64,000 nt of DNA from Sorghum bicolor (lineage: Eukaryota; Streptophyta; Magnoliopsida; Poales; Poaceae): contig NC_012874.2 of NCBI RefSeq assembly GCF_000003195.3, forward strand, positions 4,495,001-4,559,000, written 5' to 3'. Position numbers and translations under genes: made by a program. Below the pieces are notes generated by a model, which was given only the letters and a program-made list of their open reading frames with translations, did no database searches and had not been told where the DNA came from. Of this stretch, positions 33,701 to 46,310 are shown piece by piece; positions within the stretch are counted from its first letter, which is position 1, and each line of letters opens with the position of its first letter.

Positions 33701-33824
33701 TCTTGCCACATTGACAAGCATCACAGACACTATCATTATTGGACTCAGGTAACACTGGTAGACTATAGCGACTAACAACTTGTTGAACGACACGAGAAGA
33801 AGCATGGCCTAGACGATGATGCAC
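30781..33824 (-). pseudogene. Copia integrase, RT and RNase H, broken
   Basis: The 5' part (33824-33423) has the GAG-pre-integrase zinc finger (HHRLGHAS...CDACQCGKSHQLP) and the first catalytic Asp region (IFSDVW), then passes through frameshifts. Integrase resumes in another frame, with a TAG at about 33366 inside PHAH-QNG, consistent with a CAG-to-TAG change. The last frame (33324-30781, 847 codons) is open. It includes the end of integrase ([17 protein letters not shown]), a Ser/Pro-rich linker, RT ([39 protein letters not shown]) and RNase H ([32 protein letters not shown]). The catalytic boxes of RT are intact. Confidence 0.92.
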
Positions 33825-35219
33825 ACGGACGATGATGGCTTGGTGGCACCGAGAGCTTGTTTATCTGGTGGAGAGGAACAAGATGACGCTCGCAGCGGGT
33901 ACAAGCCTCCTTCACATCTACTGCTGTGAAGAATTTTCTTCGTCCCCTGTTCCTTAATAAGAAAACGATCGGGATGAAATTCAAGGAAGACGTTATTGTC
34001 TTTAGTAAGGCGATTAACGGAGCAAAGATTTTTAGCAGCTTGAGGAACATGAAGAATGTTTTTAAGGTGTAGATCGTGTGTGGGAGAAGGAAAAATGCTA
34101 TGACCAATATTTGCAATCTCCATACCTTGGCCATCAGCGGCATGAACCTGATCACCGCCGTGGTACTTGTTGCGCATGGCCATCATCTCAAGCTCGCCCG
34201 TGATGTGATCCGTTGCACCAGAATCCACATACCAGTTCGTATCCACCCCATACGAACCAGAGCTTGCCGAGGACGCGCTCTTCTGCGGTGGTCCTTGAAA
34301 ATTGCTGTTGTACTGCTTGAAACATCGATACGCAGGGTGGCCCTCCTTGCCACAGATCTGGCAGATGACGCCTGTCTGAAAATTGCGGCCGTGACCGCTG
34401 TTGCCGTTGTTGTTGCCTCCACGACCACGGTTGGTGTTGCCACCACCGCGACTGAAAGAACCGCGGCCACCCCCTTGATTGCGAGGGTTGTTGAAGGAGC
34501 CCATCCGGCCTCCCTTGGCAGCAACGTCTGCAGATAGTTGAGCCCCATCATTGCTGAGGCCCTTGCGCTGCTCATGGCTGATGAGTTGTGCATAAATAAA
34601 GTTCAGGAACCGTGATCAGTTCCACCCTTGTCGCAATCGCCGTCACGACTGACTCAAAATCCTCACCAAGACCGGTAAGAATATAAGTGACGAGGTCTTC
34701 ATCTTCTAACTTCTTCCCTGCCGAAGCCATATCATCGGCAAGTCCCTTCATCTTGGTGAAGTAGTCAGCCACGGATGACATCCCCTTAGACGCTGTGGCC
34801 AGAGCCATGCAGGTGGAGATAATGCGAGCACGGGACTGGGAGGCATGATGAGCCTGGATTGCCGCCCACAGTTCCGCCGCGCTCGTGGCCGTAGAAACTT
34901 GGGCGAAGATTTCCTTCGATAGTGAGCCGAAGAGATAGCTAAGGACCTGTTGGTCCTGAGCCACCCACTTATCATAAGCAGGATTTGGCACCGGAGGACC
35001 CTTCTTGCCGGTTGCAGCCTCGAGCTCCCCTTTAAGATATGCTTCCGGAGGAGCAGCCCCCGGCTTGATGTAGCCAGCGAACTACGCCCCTTTGAGGGTG
35101 GACGAGACCTGGGCATACCACATATTGTAGTTGCCCCAAGTCAGCTTCTCGGTAACTAGTGGCAGGAAGCCGAAGGAGAGGGGATTGAACCTAGCGATGC
35201 CGGTGGAGCTGGAAGACAT
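33809..35219 (-). pseudogene. Copia gag and protease, broken
   Basis: Gag begins at an ATG at 35219 (MSSSSTGIARFN), with the UBN2-type capsid region (TWGNYNMWYAQV, DQQVLSYLFGS, YFTKMKGLADD). A TAG at about 35082 interrupts it. Near 34597 a 4-bp TTAT duplication shifts the frame. The following frame (34504-33809) gives Gly/Asn/Arg-rich sequence, the zinc knuckle CQICGKEGHPAYRC and the protease active site WYVDSGATDHIT. Zinc knuckle and protease residues are intact. Confidence 0.9.
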
Positions 35220-35254
35220 GGCGGAGGATTGGATCTACCCGGTGGGGAAAAAAA

Positions 35255-35292
35255 GCTCGATACCATATAAGAAAATGAGAGAAAGAGATAAC
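35255..35292 (-). repeat. Copia primer-binding site and end of the 5' LTR
   Basis: On the minus strand, TGGTATCGAGC (35265-35255) follows the LTR end directly. It fits the initiator-Met tRNA primer site (usually TGGTATCAGAGC). The LTR piece 35266-35292 continues at 47291 on the far side of the gypsy element. Confidence 0.88.
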
Positions 35293-35753
35293 TGTGGGGG
35301 TATAGACCCCTATACCCTTACGGCTAGACTTGGGCCAGGAGGCTTGGCCCATTACGAGACAAGTTTGAAGCTTGATCCGACAGCTTGGAGTTTCGCACAA
35401 GGAAGCAAGATGTGGAGATCAAGCAGGATTCTAGTCGGTTAAAATAGGAATTGATATCGAACTATCTATGGCAATTGTAACCGACTAGGATTAGTTTCTA
35501 GATCTGTAACCCTGCCCTCCGGACTATATAAGGAGAGGCAAGGGACCCCCCTAGGACATCATTATTCTCTCAACACAAATCAATACAACCAGACGCAGGA
35601 CGTAGGTATTACGCCAGCTCGGTGGCCGAACCTGGATAAAAAGCTTGTCCGTGTCTTGCGTCACCATCGAGTTCGTAGTTTGCACACCGTCCACCGATAA
35701 ACTACTACCGTGGGTATACCCCAAGGTAGACTGCCGACCAGCTTTCGTCGACA
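35293..35753 (+). repeat. Gypsy 5' LTR
   Basis: It starts TGTGGGGGTATAGACC and ends CTTTCGTCGACA. A TATA box (TATATAAGG) lies at 35525-35533, with a likely transcription start about 30 bp downstream. CGGTTAAAATAGG and CCGACTAGG motifs repeat upstream of it. Confidence 0.95.
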
Positions 35754-35754
35754 G

Positions 35755-35773
35755 TGGCGCGCCAGGTAGGGGG
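35755..35773 (+). promoter_or_regulatory. Gypsy primer-binding site
   Basis: TGGCGCGCCAGGTAGGGGG begins one base after the LTR. The TGG start and position fit a tRNA primer site; I do not assign the tRNA. Confidence 0.75.
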
Positions 35774-35801
35774 TGCGCATACAACTTCTCCGGCGAACAA
35801 G

Positions 35802-38800
35802 ATGGTCATCATTCCAGCTTCTGCGGCCGTGCCTGAAGGCCTCACGTTCACCGTCGGCCAGATCACGTGGACGACGCACGGCGGCGGCCCCACGACCATG
35901 GTTTCGGAAGGAACCCAGATCCAATCTGGGATGACGGCGGCATCGGCTCCGACCACGCAGATGCTGGCACCGAGCACCCGACCACCGCTTCCGCGCTATA
36001 AGGGAAAGAAGATTGATGGCTCGGATCTTCTCCGAGCCCTTGATCGCGCTGATTTCAAGCTTCTCGAAGCTTCCCGACTAGTAGATGGGATCTCACGCCA
36101 GCCTGATCAAGCCGCACCAACGGATTTTTTCAACTCCTACCGGCCAACTCGTGTCGTCACACACGAACGGCTGGGAACGTCTCTGACGATAACCTCCACC
36201 CCCTCAGGACGGTCCGTCAAGCTCGAGGCTGATCCGGAGGAAGGTTATCCTTGCGGTCTGAATAACTCGGCCTCTCTATACTCGCGGCACATCCAATCCC
36301 TTTTTAACGAGGCTGGTTGGTTGCCAAAGTGGAGCGGTCGACCAGCTCGTCACTACGTCAACATGGTGACGATCCGAGAACTACAGGACGGCCAGGCCTC
36401 CAGCACAAATTCGAGCACTGGTTCCGTTCCCACTGAAGTCATAAACTCCGAGGACGAGGACTACGACCTGGATTTGCCACCATATCCTCCGGGTTTCTCT
36501 CGTTTCCCGGTCTTCCCACCCCGACGAGGAGACATCGTTTTCAACGTCAGTGCCGACGAGCCGGTTGTTGATGGAGAAACAGACGAGCAGAGGCAGCTCC
36601 GCGAGCAGCGCAATGCCGACCGTGCCCGACGACGCGCGGACGAGGAACGCCAACTCCCACCGCATAATCTCACCGTCGCTTTCGACATGGTCGGGGATCA
36701 GCCAGTCTACAAAACGCCAAGCGCCAATGTGGCTGTCGCCATGGCCAATTTAGATCGACTCCCTGATACTCCCGAATGCCAGGGCGTCCGATCCAGCGTT
36801 CGAGCACATCTGATCGCCGCGATGGGACAGACAGCCACTCTGCTCAAAAGAGTCCAAGCTATCTCCTATATAGAGGTCTCCTCCGACCAGACCCATCGCA
36901 GCCGGACCTCACCACAGCCCAGCAGGCACCACCGTAGCCGTTCCCCCAACAATCATCGAAAAAATTCACGGCGCGACGACGGCGGTCGGGATGGTGGCGG
37001 TCACCGCGAGCAGAATCGCGGGCGTGGTCAAGAAGTAAACCAGCACAGGGATCTTCGATACAACATCCCTCCCAAAGACGCCCGGGACCGCATCAACAGG
37101 CGCGCCACGGAGAGAGCAGTTCACGAAAACCTGCGTCGTATTGAGTACGATGCAACGCACGGCCCCCTGGGCCTGAGACAGTTCTCCTCACACCTCCGCC
37201 AAGTCATGTGGCCTCGCAATTTCAAGCTCGAGAAACTCAAAAAATACGACGGCAAGGAAAACCCAGAAAACTGGATCACTCTATACGAGATCCCCGTCCG
37301 GTCAGCAGCAGGAGATGAGCACGTCATAGCCAACTACTTCCCGGTCGTCTTCGACCAGGCCGGTCACCAATGGCTCCTAGGCCTGCTCGAGGACTCTTTC
37401 GACTCCTGGGTAGAATTACGCCAAGCATTCATCGACAATTTTATCGCTACCTGCGAACAACCCGGGAACAAATACGACCTTGAAAGGATACGGGACAGGA
37501 ATAACGAGCCACTGCGTGACTACATCCGACGGTTCTCGGATATGCGCCTTAAGATCCCGAAAATTTCCCATGACGAGGCCATATCTGCTTTCATAAAAGG
37601 GCTGCGCTTCCACGAAGCATTGAGGAACAAGCTACTGCGCAAAAGGCAAACAACGATGGCCGAGCTCCTCGCCACGGCTAAAAACTACGCCAACGCCGAC
37701 GATGCAGAAAAACTCATCCGGGATGATGCGAGAGGACCCGACCAGCCTCCTTGACGAGACGACAGTCGTGGTCACTTCGACAACAGGAACCATCGTCGCC
37801 CCGACAACCGCGATCACAGGGAAGTTTGGTGACGCGACAATCGCGACGACTTCAGAGGAAAGCGCCCCCGCGACCACGACCACGAGGTGAATATAGTCAA
37901 GCGCCCCAACGGGCGGCGGGATTACCAAGAAGACTACAACAAAACGTTGAAGGGACCATGCCAACTGCATCCAAAGTCCAACCACACCATGGAAGAATGC
38001 CGCGTCCACAAAAGCATCTATACGCGGCGGGCTGCTCATGATGACCCCGCCAAGAAAAACGGGAAACAAGATGGGCGCGCTCACGAAGACGAGGACGAAG
38101 ACCAGGATAGGGACCCACGACACCAGTATGTTAGTCCCACTGACGTGGTCCACTCCATCTTCGAGGGAAAGGTTTCCATCGAGTCTAAACGAGAAAGAAA
38201 GCACTTAAAGAGAGCCTGCCTCAACATAGACAGCACGGATGGCTTGATCGCCGATCCGAAATTTCCTCCCTGGTCCCACAGGGAAATCTCCTTCAGCAGG
38301 AAGGATCAGTGGGTCGCTATCCCGGAGCCAGGTCGTTTCCCTCTAATCTTGGACCCTTGCATCAACAGCATCAGATTCGAGCGCGTGCTCGTGGACGGAG
38401 GAAGTTCCATCGACATCCTCTTTCGCAACAGCTTGCCCGCCCTCAAGATATCTCCGGCACAGCTAAAACCCTACGACGCTCAATTTTGGGGAGTCTTGCC
38501 AGGTCAGAGTTCAGTGCCCCTTGGACAAATAACACTACCTGTCCAATTCGGCACGTCCGACCACTTTCGAACAGAGTTCGTCAACTTTGTGGTCGCCGAC
38601 TTCGATGGGACTTACCACGCTATACTGGGGCGACCATCGCTGACAAAGTTCATGGCAGTCCCACATTACTCATACCTGGTCCTCAAAATGCCTACAGAGA
38701 AGGGCGTCCTGACCTTCAGGGGCAATGTCTACACCGCATATACTTGCGAGGAGGAGAGCTTCAAGATCACTGAAGCAATCGATCTTTCAATTCGCATGGC

Positions 38801-38966
38801 AGAAACAGCAGCCCAAGCGGCACAGCTCCCTCACGACCAGCTCCGACTACCCGAGCAGGAGACCGCCAGGAAGAATTCAAAATCCAAGGAGTACAAGGAA
38901 GTACAGCTGGTTGAAGACAGCCCCGAGAAGATGGCCCTCATCGGGGCCAACCTGGATCCCAAATAG
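35802..38966 (+). pseudogene. Tat gypsy gag and protease, broken by stops
   Basis: The first ATG after the primer site is at 35802 (MVIIPASAAVPEG); the frame is also open back to the LTR. Retrotrans_gag features lie near 37190-37640 (MWPRNFKLEKLKKYDGKENP, WVELRQAFIDNFIATCEQPG, LRDYIRRFSDMRLKIP). In-frame TGA codons at 37752 and 37830 interrupt an Arg/Asp-rich stretch. The same frame then gives the knuckle-like CQLHPKSNHTMEEC. An aspartic protease (LVDGGSSIDILF, then AILGRPSLTKFMAVPHYSYLVLK) ends at a TAG (38964-38966). All three stops are consistent with C-to-T or G-to-A changes. Confidence 0.9.
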
Positions 38967-41900
38967 GAAGACGCGCTCGTCAGGTTTCTAAGGGACAACG
39001 TGAGAGTTTTCGCATGGAAACCCGCAGACATGCCCGGTGTCCCACGAAACCTGATCGAGCACTCTTAAATGTCTCGAAGACCGCAAGACCCATCAAGCAA
39101 AAGCTGCGACGATTCGCTCGTGACAAAAAGGAGGCTATTAGGATAGAAATAACACGGCTTCTAGCAGCCGGATTCATAAAAGAAGTGTATCATCCCGATT
39201 GGCTTGCCAATCCGGTTCTTGTACGCAAAAAGAATAATGAATGGAGAATGTGCGTTGATTACACTGACCTCAATAAACACTGTCCTAAAGTTCCTTTTGG
39301 TCTCCCTCGCATCGACGAGGTGGTCGACTCAACGGCCGGATGCGAACTCCTCTCTTTTCTAGACTGCTACTCTGGTTATCACCAGATCTCGCTAAAGGAA
39401 GATGATCAGATCAAAACATCTTTCATCACTCGTTTCGGCGCATACTGCTACACGACCATGTCCTTCGGACTCAAAAACGCCGGAGCCACCTATCAACGGG
39501 CCATCCAGCAATGCCTCCACGACGAGATTCATGATGACCTCGTCGAGGCTTATGTAGACGACGTCGTCGTCAAAACAAGGGACGCAAGCACCCTAATCGA
39601 CAACTTAGACCGAACCTTTAAGGCGCTAAACAAGTACAAGTGGAAGCTTAACCCCAAAAAGTGCATCTTTGGTGTCCCTTCCGGTCTACTACTCGGCAAC
39701 GTCGTCAGCCGCGACGGCATACGACCGAATCCTTCAAAGGTAAAAGCAGTACTTGACATGCGACCACCTAAGAATGTCAAGGATATTCAGAAGCTCAAAG
39801 GATGTATGGCCGCTCTCAGCCGCTTCATCTCAAGACTAGGAGAAAAAGGCCTCCCTTTCTTCAAACTCTTGAAGGCGTCGGAAAAATTCTCCTAGACAGA
39901 AGAGGCTGACGCTGCGTTCACCCAGCTTAAGACCTTCCTCACCTCACCGCCTGTTCTCACAGCACCTCAACCCAATGAAGACCTACTTCTTTACATTGCG
40001 GCAACCGACAGGGTTGTCTCCACGGCAATAGTGGTCGAGCGAGACGAGCCAAGTCACATCTACAAGGTCCAGAGACCCGTTTATTTCATAAGCGAAGTCT
40101 TAAACGAGTCCAAGGCCAGATATCCACAAATACAGAAGCTCATATACGCCATTCTTATAACATCGAGGAAGCTAAAGCACTACTTCGACCGCCATCGAGT
40201 CTTGGTAACCACCAGTTTCCCTCTTGGGGATATTCTGCGCAATAAAGACGCCAACGGCAGAATTTTAAAATGGGCAATGGAGTTATGCCCATTCTCCCTG
40301 GATTTCCAGAGCCGCACAACAGTGAAGTCTCAGGCCCTGGTCGATTTCATCGCAGAGTGGACGGACCTCAATGAGCCTCCCGTTTTCGATATCTCCGACC
40401 ACTGGTCAATGTTCTTCGACGGGTCCTTGAACATCAACAGTGCCGGCGCTGGGATACTTTTCGTGTCGCCTAACAAGGACAAACTGCGTTACGTCCTTAG
40501 GATCCTTTTTCTGGCATCAAACAACGTCGCCGAGTACGAAGCATGCCTGCACGACATACGACTAGCCGTTGAGTTGGGAGTCAAACGCCTCTACGTCTAT
40601 GGCGACACCGCCTTAGTTATCAACTAGCTCAACAAGGAATGGGACGCAACCCACCAGAAGATGGATCTCTACTGCAAAGAAATCCGCAAATGGGAATCCA
40701 ACTTCTATGGCATAGAGTACACTCACGTGGTCCGGGATAAAAACCAGGCAGTGGATGTGCTGTCAAAGTTAGGGTCATCTCGGGCCCAGATCCCGCGAGG
40801 TGTCTTCGTCCAGGACATCCATGAGCCAAGTGTGGGCACAGACCTGGTCGAAAAGCAACCTATTGAGGCAATGCTCATAGACGACGTTACTCCGACAACC
40901 AGCAACCGTGATTGGCGCACCCCGTTCATCAGATATATATCGGATGGGTCAGGCTTTCAGGATAAAATGGAGAACGAGCGCCTCATTCGACGATCAAAGA
41001 ATTACATACTAGTGGACGGCAAACTCATGCAAAAAAATGCAAGTTCTGAAGTGCTGCTCAAATGCATATCCCAGGATGATGGCATCAAGCTCCTAGACGA
41101 CATACACGCCGGATCCTGCGGCAACCATGCTGGTCGGAAAGGCTTTTCGAGCAGGTTTTTACTGGCCAACCGCGGTCACCGACGCAGAAAAACTGGTCCG
41201 ACATTGTGAAGGATGCCAGTTCTTCGCCAAAAGGACCCACGTACCTGCTCATGAGATTCAAACTATCCCGTCATCCTGGCCTTTCGTCTGCTGGGGTCTC
41301 GACATGATCGGGCCATTTAAACCGGCCCCCGGCAACTTTAAGTTTGTCTTCGTATTAATTGACAAATTCTCAAAGTGGATCGAATACATGCCATTGGTCA
41401 AAGCAACCTCTGATAAAGCTGTGGAATTCCTCAATCAAATCATACACAGATTCGGGATCCCCAACAATATAATCACCGACTTGGGCACTTAGTTCACTGG
41501 CACTACGTTTTGGGACTTCTGCGATGACAGAGGCATAGTGATAAAATACATGTCAGTAGCCCACCCACGGGCAAACGGTCAAGTGGAGCACGCCAATGGC
41601 ATGATCATCGATGCCCTAAAGAAAAGATTGTACACCGAGAACGACAGAGCACCTGGTCGATGGATGAAAGAGCTACCGGCTGTGGTATGGGGTCTCCGAA
41701 CACAGGCTAGTCGGAACACGGGGGTGTCACCCTACTTCATGGTTTATGGCACCGAGGCAGTGCTGCCGTCTGATATAGCCTTCGGGTCTCCAAGCGTTGA
41801 AAACTTTGACGAGTCAACGGCCGACAACGCCAGGGAGCTCGAAATCAACTGCATGGAGGAAAAGCGTCTAAATTCATGTCTTCGAACATCAAAGTATCTT

Positions 41901-42137
41901 GCAGCCATCAGACGGTACCACAACAGGAACGTCAAGGACCATTCTTTCCTGGTCGGCGATCTGGTACTTAGGTGGAAAACAAGCCAGGAAGGAATGCACA
42001 AGCTATCCACCCCCTGGGAGGGACCCTTTGTGGTCGCCGAAGTCACACGTCCTATATCCTACAGATTGGCGTATCCAGACGGAACACGCGTGCCTAATTC
42101 TTGGCACATAGACAAACTGCGCCGTTTTTATCCATAA
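38967..42137 (+). pseudogene. Tat gypsy RT, two RNase H domains and integrase, broken
   Basis: RT starts after FAWKPADMPGVP; a 1-bp deletion near 39063 shifts the frame. RT boxes are LVRKKNNEWRMCVDYTDLN, LLSFLDCYSGYHQI and EAYVDDVVVKT. A TAG at 39893 (probable former Trp) precedes the usual Ty3 RNase H region ([10 protein letters not shown]...[17 protein letters not shown]). A second, archaeal-type RNase H follows ([34 protein letters not shown]), with a TAG at 40625. After a frameshift near 41120 come integrase HHCC remnants (RHCEGCQFFAK) and the catalytic residues in WGLDMIGPF, ITDLGT (TAG at 41490) and GQVEHANGMI. The frame ends at TAA 42135-42137. Confidence 0.93.
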
Positions 42138-42433
42138 GTTCCAGTACCTTTTTGCTTGTAAGTTTCTTATAATTGGCAATAATAAAAGTTTTCCTTTTTC
42201 GCTATACATTGTTTACACGCAGAGCTTTCGACAAGCATAGCAATATTCCTCTACGACGGAGATCCTTAACGACTATCAGTCAAACACAGTGATACATCAC
42301 TCAGATAACTTTACAGCGCTCAAAATCATGGTCATGACAAAATCAAACTTTATTACAAACTTTACATATAGAGTTTACAATAAACACCCTGACGGGCGGT
42401 TACTAGTCTACTCCTACAGACTATCCTACTGGC

Positions 42434-45400
42434 CTACTGCTCGAGCTGATCACCCGCCTGGCCTTGCTGCCCAGACGAAGGGGTCGGGGCCACCGGCGCC
42501 TGGCTGGTCGAGACCGCAGGCGTCGACCGCCCATCTCCGGCAATAGACGCCCCCGATAACTCCCTGGCCGACCTGTCTGACCCCGGCTGGTCGGGGGGCG
42601 TGGCCGTCCCGCATAGATTGATGTCGCCGATCACCGCTGACGACAAGTCTAGCAGGCCAGCTCGAAGGTCGTCCGCCTCCTGCGGGCCGACTTCCCTGGG
42701 GTACCCCCTCTCCAGCCTGGACAAGTCGACCAGGGGATAATGGGCGCGCACCATGCTGAGGACATGAGCGCCGCCGAACTCCCCGGCGTCCTTAACGAAC
42801 TGCTGGAGCCAATCCCACGCCCGTTGCGCCTTCTCGACTGGCGTCAGCTTCGGCGCGCGGCGCTGGTCTTCCGGAAGCTCGGGGCTAATCAAGTCTAGGA
42901 CCGGGGCCACTCCTTTCCAAAGCCTAATACAGTTAGTCTTCCAGGAGTCCCGATCCTTGACCAACTCATCTAAGTGCTTCTTGGTATTTACCTTGAGCAC
43001 TACAAACCAAGCAGGAGGTCAGTTTAATAACAATGAAAGGAACGTCGAGCAGCCAAATAAAGGAGGGCGGCACGGTTATTACCAGACAATTCCCGATTCC
43101 TCTGGCCTAGCTCCTCGCCTGCTCGGCGCCCAGCCTATAGCGCCCCGGCAAGCTCTTGACCAAGCTGCTCCTTCTCTTGCCGAAGGCGCGCGACCTCCTC
43201 CTCTAAGTCTACATGAACAATCCCCTGGTCAACAAAACCAACCACGCGGCTACATACAGCTGCTCGGAGCATGCGACTGACCTGTCCGCTGCCGATACTG
43301 GTCGGCTAAACGCCGAGTGAGCTCGAGACGATGCTCTTCCTGGGCGCTCATCTCGGCCACCTTCTCCCCAACCTCCGACCGTAGCCGGTCCACCTCCGCG
43401 GACAGGGCCTTGTTCTCGGCCACAATACCCTCTATTTGGTCGAAGCACCTCTTCCGGTACTTTGCCGTTTTCATTGCGCCCTGCAAGAAGAACATATGTC
43501 GACCCAGCAAGATAGCACAAAAGTGTCGAGCAGTGCAAAGGACCACTTACCTTAACTTCGTCCACGAGGCGCTTGGCCGCGCGCTCCACCCTCGCGGCCT
43601 CTTCCGTCTCCGCGAGCTCCTCGTGCCCGATGAAGTGGTCCCCGCGTTGGCGCCACACATATACGTGTTGGCGGCCATCACGGGGACGACCTTCAATTTC
43701 CTCCACGTCGTCATCAGAGGCCGCCTGGGTTTCCTCGTTCTCTGCACTGCCACCGGCTGTGGTCGCAGGCATCACTGGCCCCTGGACCAGGCCCGGGGAG
43801 CCTACGGACGAAGAGGCTCCTGCCCGGGGTGGCGTTGGGACCCCCCTCTCTTCGGCGGGGGCAGGGGTCGGGACTCTGTCTTCCCCTTCCGCGACGCTAC
43901 TCGGGGGAGGGGTCCTCGTAGCCTCCTCATCCCTGGTCGGGCTGCTCACCGCGGTCCTCGCTGAGGCCGGAAGCTCCTCGGCGCTCTCAGCCACGGTTGC
44001 CGCCGCGGGCTGCTCCGTGGTCTACGGCGCGGTATCCTCAGCGCCAGCGGCAGGTCCGGCCACTCTCTGGCCGGCAACGTGGTCAGGATCGACGTCCGAC
44101 GCCGTGCTAACAATAAAACGACATTTAAACAGTGTCAAAATGCAGCAATAAAATGCAAAAAATCACAGCACCAAAGTAAGAATGCAAACTTACAGGTCAG
44201 AGCGCCGGTGCGTTGCGGTGAACCGCCTCCTGACTCTACCGGTCGGTGCCTGCGCACCCGTCTCCACGACGTGCGTCGGCTCGACGTGCGGAGCAGGCGG
44301 GTCACTGGTCACCCGACCAGTGGTGGCCGGCGCAACATCCGGACAACTATGAGGCCTCCGGACCAACGACGGCGCAGCCTCCTCCTCCTCGTCGTCGTCT
44401 TCGGCGATCCAGACGAGCCGACGGCGTTTTGGCGCCTGGCTGCTCTCTGCTGGCAGCGTTGGCGCAGGGGAAGGGTCTGCTGCTAATGGCCTTTTCCCCG
44501 CCACTCTGTCCTCTGTGGTCGGGGCGGGGTGGGCCTGCTCCTCCTCACTGCTGGTGTACCGAGCACACCGAGCAGCGTCGTCCTCCGGCGGATCTTCCCC
44601 CGCGGGATTCTCCATCCCAGGTGCCAGTGATACGTACACTGTGCACCGGTCAACGTCTCCGATCTGCAACCGTAACAAAGACAAGTCAGCAGCTGGAAAG
44701 AACAAGAACTAAGGAGGTACAATCAGTAAGTAACGTTACCTTAGGAGCTGGTCGCCCCAGCTTGAAGGCCTGCACCCGATCACTACCACGAATGAAGCTC
44801 CTGTCCGTAAAGTTGAACAGCTCGTTCAACAGCTGCTGCACTTCCGCCTTCTCCAAGACCTCAGGCCTCATCCTGGTCGGGTCTTGGTTTCCAGCGTACT
44901 CGTACGCCGAGTGCACCCTCTTCTGGCAGGGCATCACCCGACGACAAATGAAGTTGCCGACCACTCCTAGCCCGTCCAAACGCGACCAGTCGATCAGCTT
45001 CATCAGGTCCGCTACTTGGCCGTCGAACTCTGGGCGGTCGGTCCAACTGACCCTCTTCTAGGGGATGTACCCCACGTCGTAGAACGTGGAGCTGCCCGGC
45101 TCTTCCCTGACATAGAACCACTTCCTGTACCATTCGGTAAGAGAAGTGTTCCATGGGCAGCTTAGATACCGGTTCTTCATCCCGTCACGAAGATTGAGGT
45201 ATACTCCACCTGCAATCTTGGAGCCTCCAACCCCCCCCTTTTTCCTCAAACAGAAAAGATAACAGAACAGATCGAAGTGCGGCTCTATTCCAACATAGGC
45301 CTCGCACAGATGAATGAAAGTGGAAATGAGAAGGATTGAGTTCGGGTGCAGATTGCAGATCCTGATCTCATAGTACAAGAGAAGCCCCTGGAGAAAAGGA

Positions 45401-45627
45401 TGGACAGGAACCCCAAAACCCCTCTTGCAAAAATCTTCGAACACTACAATCTCACCGGCACGAGGGTTGGGATAGCTCTCCCCCTCTGGCGCCCTCCAGC
45501 CGCCGAGCTCTGGGCTGTGCAGTAGCCCCATGTCGACGAGGTCATTGAGGGACTTCACACTGCTTCGGGACCTTTTCCATTCCTTGGCCATCAGCTCGGC
45601 CCTCTTCTTGGAGTCGCTCTTCGCCAT
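42434..45627 (-). pseudogene. Antisense six-exon gene of the Tat gypsy element (PF04195-like)
   Basis: Exons on the minus strand are 45627-44740, 44663-44194, 44106-43551, 43480-43282, 43208-43083 and 42999-42434. All introns have GT/AG ends, and the phases add up exactly to 935 codons including the stop. Exon 1 (MAKSDSKKRAELMAK) contains the 'putative gypsy type transposon' region: VVFEDFCKRGFGVPVHPFLQG, EAYVGIEPHFDLFCYLF and WNTSLTEWYRKWFYV. The middle is acidic and Pro/Ala-rich; exons 4-5 are coiled-coil (VAENKALSAEVDRLRSEV, EEEVARLRQEKEQLGQEL). In-frame TAG codons at about 45058, 44022 and 43135 break it. Antisense genes of this kind are known in Tat elements; their function is not known. 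The plus-strand frames here are shadows. Confidence 0.88.
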
Positions 45628-45734
45628 TGATGATTACAGGAGTGACTACGAGCTGGGTTGCAGGTGGTTGTAGAAGGCAAGAGCGGAAAGCTTGAAGGCG
45701 ATGGCAGAGTAAGCAATGTGGGGGTACTGTCAGG

Positions 45735-45744
45735 CTTTTATAAA
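45735..45744 (-). promoter_or_regulatory. TATA box for the antisense gene
   Basis: On the minus strand TTTATAAAAG lies about 110 bp before the ATG at 45627, a suitable spacing for a promoter with a short leader. Confidence 0.6.
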
Positions 45745-46033
45745 CCACAACCCCACCCCTCCCACTTCCCGCATTCTTGGGAAGTGGGCGGGCCCAGCGG
45801 CGGACGCGGCGCTTCGGTTTTCAATAATTATCGGCAGTTAATGCGGTGGCCTTTTCCTATAATTGATGTTTTCCTTTTCTCAAACCGCGCAAAGGGTGGC
45901 TGCGCAGTTACCATGCGCAACTTTTCACGCAACCACCTGACAATACGTCAGGAGGTCTCGTCACGTCAATCATTTACGTGGTAAGATGTTTTCTTCAAAA
46001 TAACAGACAAAAATTGGTGGAGGGTCAACATTC

Positions 46034-46310
46034 CTGGGGACTGTGCCGACCACCGAGCACTATATGCGAAGTGGACTGGTCGCCCAGTCTGTCAATTTAG
46101 GGACTGCACCGACCACCGAGCACTGAATTCTCGGGGACTGGTCGCCCAGTCTGCCATCTCGGTAATCTGGGGACTGCACCGACCACCGAGTACTGTATGC
46201 TCGGGGACTGGTCGCCCAGTCTGTCAGCTCGGGAATCTGGGGGCCGTACCGACCACCAAGCACTGTACGCTCGGGGACTGGTCGATCAGCCCGCCAGATT
46301 GATAAGTCTA
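46034..46310 (+). repeat. Tandem repeats upstream of the gypsy 3' LTR
   Basis: Four imperfect units of about 70-80 bp share GGGACTGNNCCGACCACCGAGCACT and CTCGGGGACTGGTCGCCCAG. Related CTCGGGGACT motifs continue to about 46520, and a GTGGGCACACTTCACC pair lies at 46527 and 46597. 3' tandem repeats are common in Tat elements. Confidence 0.85.

Noticed and set aside
43317..45061. Long plus-strand frames opposite the gypsy antisense gene
   Set aside because: They have no retroelement domains, while the minus strand has consistent exons and a recognisable family.
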